Shown here: positions 6,294 through 8,693 of the stretch, piece after piece | Layout of the letters: every line of letters begins with the position of its first letter | Position numbering within the stretch: the stretch's first letter is position 1 | Source: Verrucomicrobiota bacterium | GTDB taxonomy: Bacteria > Verrucomicrobiota > Verrucomicrobiia > Limisphaerales > JAHEOI01 | Assembly (NCBI GenBank): GCA_018610125.1 | Contig: JAHEOI010000188.1 | Coordinates: 1-8,693 of the forward strand | DNA length: 8,693 nucleotides | Reading direction: 5' to 3' | Program-made: the position numbers and the translations under genes | The notes under the pieces: model-generated | What the model saw: only the letters and a program-made list of their open reading frames with translations | The model's database searches: none | Told to the model about the DNA's origin: nothing

Positions 6294-7832
6294 TCAGGCG
6301 ATTGAGGAGGTTTCGTGCTCGAGGGTCTCGGCCAAGGAGACGGCCTTGAACATGGCGCGTGCCTTATTGACCGTTTCTTGGAATTCATTCTCAGGGACCG
6401 AGTCGTAGACCCAGCCGCCACCCGCTTGAACGTAGGCATGACCATCCTTGACCATGGCGGTGCGGATCGTAATGCAGCAATCGAGATTGCCGCTAAAGGA
6501 GAAATACCCGACGCAGCCGGCGTAGGGTCCGCGCTGACTCTGCTCCAATTCCGAGATGATCTGCATCGCGCGCACTTTCGGTGCGCCGCTGACCGTGCCG
6601 GCGGGAAACGTCGCTCGCATCAAGTCATACACATCCTTTGCTTTGGCGAGCCGCCCTTCCACTTGCGAGACAATATGCATCACGTGGCTATAGCGCTCGA
6701 TGACCATGAGGTCCTTAACCGTAATCGATCCGAACTCGCAGACCCGGCCGATATCGTTGCGGGCGAGATCGACAAGCATGACATGCTCGGCCCGCTCTTT
6801 CGGATCGGCCAGCAGCGCTTTCTCGTTGGTCAGGTCTTCCTGTGGGGATCGACCCCGCGGACGCGTTCCGGCAATCGGACGAATCTCGACGCGTTGCTCT
6901 TCGCATCGGACATGGATTTCGGGTGAGGCTCCCACCAATGAAAAGCCCTCCAGCTCGAGCAAAAACATGTAGGGCGAGGGATTGATATGACGGGCTGCGC
7001 GGTAAAGCATCAGCGGCGAGGAATGGAACGGCGCCGAAAACCGCTGTGACCCGACGACTTGGATAATATCGCCGCCGGTAATGTATCGCTTGGCCCGTGT
7101 CACATTCTCCAGGAACTGCTCCTTTGGCGTGTTCGAGTCGAATTGGATCTCCGGGATGGCTTGTGGCACGAGCGTTGTTTCGTGCTCACACGGTCGGGCC
7201 AGAAGCGAGAGGAAACGCTCGATCTCTTCGACCGCATGGTCGTAAGCCTCCCCGGCCCTTTCAAATTCGTCCAGGAGCGCATTGACGAGGATCGTAATCG
7301 TCTGCGAAACCCGGTCAAAGATCAAAAGCTCATCCGTGATTAAGAAGTAAAGTGTCGGTGTTTGTAGCTCGTCCGCTTCAGGGCGGGCGACCACCGGCTC
7401 GATGTCGTGGATCAGCTCGTAGCCGATGAATCCGACCGCGCCCCCGGTAAATCGTGGCAATTCGGGAAGCCGGACTGGTCGGTAACGTTCCATCAACTGT
7501 GCGACCACCTCCAAGCCATCGGCCACGCTTGAAGGAGAAGATGCCCCCGTAGTCGAGAGGGTCCACTGTTGGACGAGCTTCCCATTTTCGATGTAATCGA
7601 CTTGACTGCCGTATTGGCGAATGATCCCGCGAGGACTGCAGCCGACGAACGAATAACGGCCCAGATGCTCGCCCCCTTCGACTGATTCGAAGAGGAACGA
7701 CTCCCCTTTGCCACGGATCTTTCGATAGGCCGAGAGCGGCGTCTCATAATCGGCAAGAATCCGCTTCGTTACCGGAATGAGATTCCCGTGCCTTGCCAAA
7801 TCCAAAAACTCGTCTTTTGTCGGATATGTCAT
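6294..7832 (-). CDS. trpE: Anthranilate synthase component I
   Basis: The 512-residue product makes anthranilate from chorismate with ammonia supplied by the TrpG glutaminase, the first committed step of tryptophan synthesis in the cytoplasm. The N-terminal domain carries FLFESVEGGEHLGRYSFVG (46-64), matching the LLES region that binds feedback tryptophan. The chorismate-binding domain shows GASPE (301-305), IRPIAGTRPRG (318-328), DLARNDIGRV (355-364), FPAGTVSGAPKVRAMQII (409-426) and AGGGWVYDSVPENEFQET (470-487). PIAGT, rather than the PIKGT of aminodeoxychorismate synthase PabB, is the main reason to call it TrpE. ATG 7832 begins the family's usual N-terminus; the frame is open farther upstream but overlaps the membrane-protein gene and is not TrpE-like. 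GGATGG lies about 9 bases upstream. It sits between a membrane-protein gene and the CNNM/CBS gene, both on the same strand. No trpG follows, so the glutaminase must be encoded elsewhere. Confidence 0.97.
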   Translation of the reverse strand: MTYPTKDEFLDLARHGNLIPVTKRILADYETPLSAYRKIRGKGESFLFESVEGGEHLGRYSFVGCSPRGIIRQYGSQVDYIENGKLVQQWTLSTTGASSPSSVADGLEVVAQLMERYRPVRLPELPRFTGGAVGFIGYELIHDIEPVVARPEADELQTPTLYFLITDELLIFDRVSQTITILVNALLDEFERAGEAYDHAVEEIERFLSLLARPCEHETTLVPQAIPEIQFDSNTPKEQFLENVTRAKRYITGGDIIQVVGSQRFSAPFHSSPLMLYRAARHINPSPYMFLLELEGFSLVGASPEIHVRCEEQRVEIRPIAGTRPRGRSPQEDLTNEKALLADPKERAEHVMLVDLARNDIGRVCEFGSITVKDLMVIERYSHVMHIVSQVEGRLAKAKDVYDLMRATFPAGTVSGAPKVRAMQIISELEQSQRGPYAGCVGYFSFSGNLDCCITIRTAMVKDGHAYVQAGGGWVYDSVPENEFQETVNKARAMFKAVSLAETLEHETSSIA

Positions 7833-7927
7833 CCTGATTCCATCCAATCTAGCTTGCTTGTCCAATCGAATTGCCGTTGCGTTTGTTCTCCGAAGCGCGC
7901 CCGCGTAAGCGACTTTCTCTGCATCAT
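7829..7927 (-). CDS. Possible 32-residue leader ORF overlapping trpE start, two Trp codons
   Basis: From ATG at 7927 (a second ATG follows directly) the frame runs 32 codons and ends in TGA, which overlaps the trpE ATG as ATGA. Trp codons stand at 22 and 28 (FDWTSK and LDWMES). It fills most of the 128-base gap before trpE. No Shine-Dalgarno site precedes it; the upstream bases are C-rich. A stop-start overlap would suit translational coupling, and Trp codons next to trpE suggest tryptophan sensing. However, there is no terminator hairpin between it and trpE, so classical attenuation does not fit. It may be a chance frame; confidence is low. Confidence 0.3.
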   Translation of the reverse strand: MMQRKSLTRARFGEQTQRQFDWTSKLDWMESG

Positions 7928-7960
7928 CGGGGGGCGGGCTGACCCCGGGGCGATTGCCTG

Positions 7961-8491
7961 TCAATAGTAGGGATCCTGCCGGCGTTGGCGCACTTTCCTG
8001 AGCGAGAGGAGGGTATAGAAGGTTGCCGCCAGGCTGTAGGTCAGAATCCCGACGCCGACAGCAAATGTGACCGCGTGATGGCTGAAGACCATGACGGTGA
8101 TACCGACCAGTGCGGTCAGCACGCCCTGGGCGAGCAGGCAAAACAGGTAAAGTCCGAGACTGGCCTGCGCCATTTGGAAGACCATCCATTGCCGATATTG
8201 GTATTCGCCCAATGATCGCATCAACCAGGCATGCTGGAAGTTGCGCGCCGCTACCAGCACGCTTGTGGTGGCAATGACAATCGCCGGCAGCGGCCACAAG
8301 GCAACCGCGAAGCAGATGACCGCATTGAGGATGAGACCAAACTTCCAGCCGAGCCGCTTGGCGATCGGATTCGCCTCGAGCGACAGGGTCGGTGTGGCGA
8401 TCCAGGTGCTCAAGAAGTCCATTCCTCGAGAGAAAACGAGGATGAGCAACGTTAGAAAATAATGGCTCCCGACCGAAGACAGTTGGTCCAT
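7961..8491 (-). CDS. Small multi-pass membrane protein of unknown function
   Basis: I do not recognise this 176-residue protein with certainty. It has about four or five hydrophobic segments (near 11-30, 50-82, 104-136 and 139-164, the longer ones probably hairpins) and a basic tail (RKVRQRRQ, 165-172), so it is an integral inner-membrane protein. The best-marked stretch is RGMDFLSTWIATPTLSLEANP (22-42), with D25, S28, T29, E39, N41 and P42. It resembles the D..(S/T)T...EANP pattern of small membrane proteins such as the DUF5658 group, but this similarity is from memory only. The start at 8491 is strongly supported by AGGAG six bases upstream. It begins 15 bases after the hisF stop and lies 128 bases before trpE, so it is probably co-transcribed with both. 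A link to amino-acid metabolism is suggested only by position. Confidence 0.88.
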   Translation of the reverse strand: MDQLSSVGSHYFLTLLILVFSRGMDFLSTWIATPTLSLEANPIAKRLGWKFGLILNAVICFAVALWPLPAIVIATTSVLVAARNFQHAWLMRSLGEYQYRQWMVFQMAQASLGLYLFCLLAQGVLTALVGITVMVFSHHAVTFAVGVGILTYSLAATFYTLLSLRKVRQRRQDPYY

Positions 8492-8506
8492 TCGGCTCTC
8501 CTACGC

Positions 8507-8693
8507 TTAGATCCGCACCGGGATTCCGTGATCGGCCAAGTATTGCTTGACTTCCGGAATTGTGTGCTCTTTGTAATGAAAGATGCTGGCTGCCAGCACC
8601 GCGTCGGCTTGACCCTCCTTCAACACTTCCACAAGATGGTCGAGCTTGCCGGCACCGCCGCTGGCCACCACCGGCACGCCCACCGTTTCGCCC
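8507..8693 (-). CDS. hisF: Imidazole glycerol phosphate synthase cyclase subunit, C-terminal part
   Basis: Only the last 61 codons and the TAA stop are present; the gene begins beyond the right edge. HisF is the cyclase half of the HisF-HisH synthase, which makes imidazole glycerol phosphate and AICAR in histidine synthesis. Visible hallmarks are VPVVASGGAGKLDHL (phosphate-binding ASGGAG loop of a TIM barrel), the next strand ADAVLAASIFHYKEHTI, and the terminal helix VKQYLADHGIPVRI, closely matching the family's C-terminus. The catalytic aspartates of HisF lie earlier and are not in the window. The membrane-protein gene starts 15 bases downstream, suggesting one transcript. Confidence 0.95.
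   Translation of the reverse strand, partial: GETVGVPVVASGGAGKLDHLVEVLKEGQADAVLAASIFHYKEHTIPEVKQYLADHGIPVRI

Noticed and set aside
6294..7832. Aminodeoxychorismate synthase (PabB) or isochorismate synthase instead of TrpE
   Set aside because: The PIAGT motif lacks the Lys of the PabB PIKGT motif, and the N-terminal ES-containing Trp-binding region is present, as in TrpE.
7833..7960. Classical trp attenuator between the membrane-protein gene and trpE
   Set aside because: There are short GC stems near CCCCGGGG (7943-7950), but no stem followed by a T-run, and the Trp-containing ORF runs right onto the trpE start, leaving no room for a terminator.
7833..8297. Upstream extension of the trpE frame by 155 codons
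   Set aside because: It overlaps the membrane-protein gene on the same strand, is not TrpE-like, and TrpE proteins begin close to the ATG at 7832.

Overview
The window is bacterial chromosome with seven protein-coding genes: six on the minus strand, one on the plus strand, and two cut by the window edges. A member of Verrucomicrobiota, probably near Opitutales/Puniceicoccales, is the best guess. The reasons are a secreted di-haem oxidoreductase ending in the short beta-rich 'GFFRIR' tail common in that phylum, a FucP-like sugar permease next to a secreted beta-propeller glycosidase, and sparse Shine-Dalgarno sites. This placement is inference from gene style, not a marker-gene assignment. I saw no tRNA, rRNA, insertion sequence or CRISPR array.

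Left block (1-1512, minus): a major facilitator transporter of the sugar-permease type, whose C-terminus lies beyond the left edge. Eleven membrane segments are followed by at least 115 charged, helix-prone residues before any twelfth segment. Its upstream region (1513-1856) holds two strong palindromes close to the gene, a terminator-like hairpin for the gene to the right, and a short coding-like stretch without a start codon.

Middle block (1857-5026): two divergent genes around a 344-base spacer. The minus gene encodes an exported DUF1111/MauG-like di-haem cytochrome of 594 residues. The plus gene encodes an exported five-bladed beta-propeller protein, probably GH43-like, of 346 residues. 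The spacer holds a good sigma70-like promoter for the cytochrome gene and a cluster of alternative GC-rich hairpins resembling a REP/BIME element.

Right block (5064-8693, all minus): reading in the direction of transcription, the end of hisF, a 176-residue multi-pass membrane protein of unknown role, trpE, and a CNNM/CBS/CorC-type membrane protein. Gaps of 15, 128 and 6 bases suggest one transcription unit joining histidine and tryptophan biosynthesis genes with two membrane proteins. A 32-codon ORF containing two Trp codons occupies the 128-base gap and overlaps the trpE start by ATGA.

The left and middle blocks suggest carbohydrate capture and uptake plus a periplasmic redox enzyme. The right block is housekeeping amino-acid synthesis. 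I did not find a clearly new multi-gene system. The points most worth checking are the Trp-containing leader ORF, the hairpin cluster, the periplasmic insertion in the transporter, the uncharacterised membrane protein and the atypical propeller.
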